From positions 1 to 53,247 of the forward strand of contig DATNPH010000053.1 of NCBI GenBank assembly GCA_036703315.1: DNA of 53,247 nt. The letters run 5' to 3'. Shown piece after piece: positions 52,099 to 53,247 of the stretch. The DNA is from DATNPH01 sp036703315 (lineage in GTDB: Bacteria > Cyanobacteriota > Cyanobacteriia > Cyanobacteriales > Coleofasciculaceae). The translations under genes and the position numbers were made by a program. Under the pieces are notes generated by a model that did not search any database, was not told the origin of the DNA, and was given only the letters and a program-made list of their open reading frames with translations. Within the stretch, counting starts at the first letter, position 1; each line of letters starts with the position of its first letter.

Positions 52099-53247
52099 AT
52101 GAGAATACCTCTAGCATGGTTACAACTTAGCCGTGAAAGAATGCGATTACTTGTGGCGATTGCCGGGATTAGTTTTGCAGATATCTTGATGTTCATGCAA
52201 CTAGGCTTTCGGGACGCACTCTTTGATAGTGCAGTGACTCTGCATAAAAATTTACAGGGCGATATTTTTCTGATCAGCCCTCAATCTACGGCAACAATCG
52301 CGATGAAAAGCTTTCCGGCTCGACGTTTATATCAAACACTGGGTTTTGAGGGAGTCAAATCAATTAGTTCGGTGTATCTAGACTTTGGTCTATGGAGAAA
52401 TCCTGAAACCCGTGGTACTCGTAGCATTCTGGTTTTAGGGTTTAATCCTTCTGATAGCGTCTTGAATTTACCTGGAGTGACAAACAATCTAGATAAAATT
52501 AAAATGCCAGATGTGGTTTTGTTTGATGATGCTTCTCGACCTGAGTTCGGTCCGATCGCGCAACAATTTAAAGAGGGAAAAGACATTACCACTGAAGTCA
52601 AATCGCGCCGTGTTAGAGTTGGGGGTCTATTTTCCCTTGGAGCTTCTTTCGGCGCTGATGGAAACATTGCTACTAGTGATTTAAACTTTTTGCGCCTGTA
52701 TCCAACCCGACAAAAGGGTTTGATTGATATCGGAATTATTAAATTAAAACCAGAAGCTAAGCTTACAGAAGTTTTAAATAATCTGAGGCAAAACTTACCC
52801 AATGATGTAAGAATTTTATCGAAAGAAGAATTTGTAGCTTTTGAAAAAAACTATTGGCAAACAGCCACAGCTATTGGCTTTATTTTTGCTCTTGGCACGG
52901 GAATGGGATTTATTGTTGGTACGGTGATTGTTTATCAAATTCTATACACTGATGTTGCCGATCACTTGCCAGAATACGCCACCCTTAAAGCGATGGGCTA
53001 TAAAAATAGCTATTTATTAATGGTGGTTTTTCAAGAAGCGCTCATCCTATCAATCTTAGGCTATTTACCAGGATGTTTTATCGCTATGGGGCTATACAGC
53101 TTAACAAAAGGGGCGACAAGTCTTCCCATGATAATGACTCTTTCTAGGGCAGTAATGGTGTTAATCATGACAATTGTTATGTGTTGTATTTCTGGGGCGA
53201 TCGCAATCCGTAAACTACAGGCGGCAGATCCAGCAGATATTTTTTAG
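52099..53247 (+). CDS. DevC-like ABC exporter permease (FtsX/MacB family)
   Basis: 382 residues ending with a stop exactly at the right edge of the window, so the gene is complete. Typical layout: one N-terminal helix, a ~210-residue extracytoplasmic domain, and three C-terminal helices (TAIGFIFALGTGMGFIVGTV ..., EALILSILGYLPGCFIAMG, MVLIMTIVMCCISGAIAI). The start MRIPLAWLQLSRERMRLLVA is characteristic of DevC proteins. It is 114 bp downstream of the adaptor gene and probably co-transcribed; the ATPase subunit (DevA-like) is expected next, outside the window. Confidence 0.92.
   Translation: MRIPLAWLQLSRERMRLLVAIAGISFADILMFMQLGFRDALFDSAVTLHKNLQGDIFLISPQSTATIAMKSFPARRLYQTLGFEGVKSISSVYLDFGLWRNPETRGTRSILVLGFNPSDSVLNLPGVTNNLDKIKMPDVVLFDDASRPEFGPIAQQFKEGKDITTEVKSRRVRVGGLFSLGASFGADGNIATSDLNFLRLYPTRQKGLIDIGIIKLKPEAKLTEVLNNLRQNLPNDVRILSKEEFVAFEKNYWQTATAIGFIFALGTGMGFIVGTVIVYQILYTDVADHLPEYATLKAMGYKNSYLLMVVFQEALILSILGYLPGCFIAMGLYSLTKGATSLPMIMTLSRAVMVLIMTIVMCCISGAIAIRKLQAADPADIF

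Noticed and set aside
50560..53247. Evidence for heterocyst formation
   Set aside because: DevB/DevC-like exporters occur as paralogues in many cyanobacteria without heterocysts, and no other heterocyst gene is present in the window.

Overview
The window reads as chromosomal DNA of a phycobilisome-bearing cyanobacterium, probably filamentous. It carries many GCGATCGC (HIP1) octamers. It encodes cyanophycin synthetase and cyanophycinase, the phycocyanobilin reductase PcyA, a DevBC-type exporter, several cyanobacteria-specific small families (DUF1815, DUF2839, DUF1830, DUF1517), and very large Ser/Thr-kinase/AAA/histidine-kinase fusions. Intergenic DNA is rich in heptamer tandem repeats, palindromes and MITE-like elements. 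I saw no tRNA, rRNA or CRISPR array.

Layout. 0-13 kb is mostly housekeeping: a D,D-carboxypeptidase-like lipoprotein, a small P-loop kinase, an SDR epimerase, a zinc-ribbon/kinase/WD40 protein, DUF1815 and DUF2839 proteins, a DinG-like protein that seems to have lost its ATPase motifs, a pentapeptide-repeat protein, TyrA and a Deg/HtrA protease. 13-24 kb is a signalling block: a membrane diguanylate cyclase; a receiver-PAS-histidine kinase-receiver-adenylate cyclase hybrid; a lone receiver; and an 1836-residue kinase-AAA-TPR-GAF-histidine kinase two bases upstream of the lone receiver.

24.8-29.7 kb holds the most unusual locus. Two short paralogous proteins with nitrile-hydratase-leader-like N-termini lie upstream, on the same strand, of a fused leader-binding/YcaO cyclodehydratase of the TOMM (thiazole/oxazole-modified) RiPP class. 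A metal-dependent amidohydrolase follows, then the kinase and cyclase genes. As I recall the literature, TOMM clusters elsewhere pair such scaffolds and precursors with a kinase/cyclase fusion, so this may be a cyanobacterial version with the parts split over several genes. Downstream on the other strand lie a frameshifted TIM-barrel-like relic, an unrecognised 248-residue protein and a Dyp-type peroxidase.

32.7-35 kb carries an OmpR-type two-component pair whose junction was altered by an internal duplication. 35-39.5 kb is the cyanophycin locus (cphB and cphA on the same strand). 40-42.5 kb has trmD and a tandem pair of DUF1517 genes. 43-49 kb carries an MHYT-sensor histidine kinase, a tatA gene of only 59 codons, DUF1830, a small conserved protein next to an 11-bp-period operator-like array, and a divergent response regulator and CHASE3 histidine kinase. 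The window closes with pcyA and devB-devC; the matching ATPase gene (devA) would be expected just beyond the right edge.

Repeat structure is a second theme. A ~110-bp repeat occurs in opposite orientation at 28.4 and 49.3 kb. MITE-like elements lie at 14.4 and 42.7 kb. G/C-rich palindromes sit in frame inside two large genes. Two stretches hold gene remnants (a SpoIIE/PP2C tail and a TIM-barrel tail).
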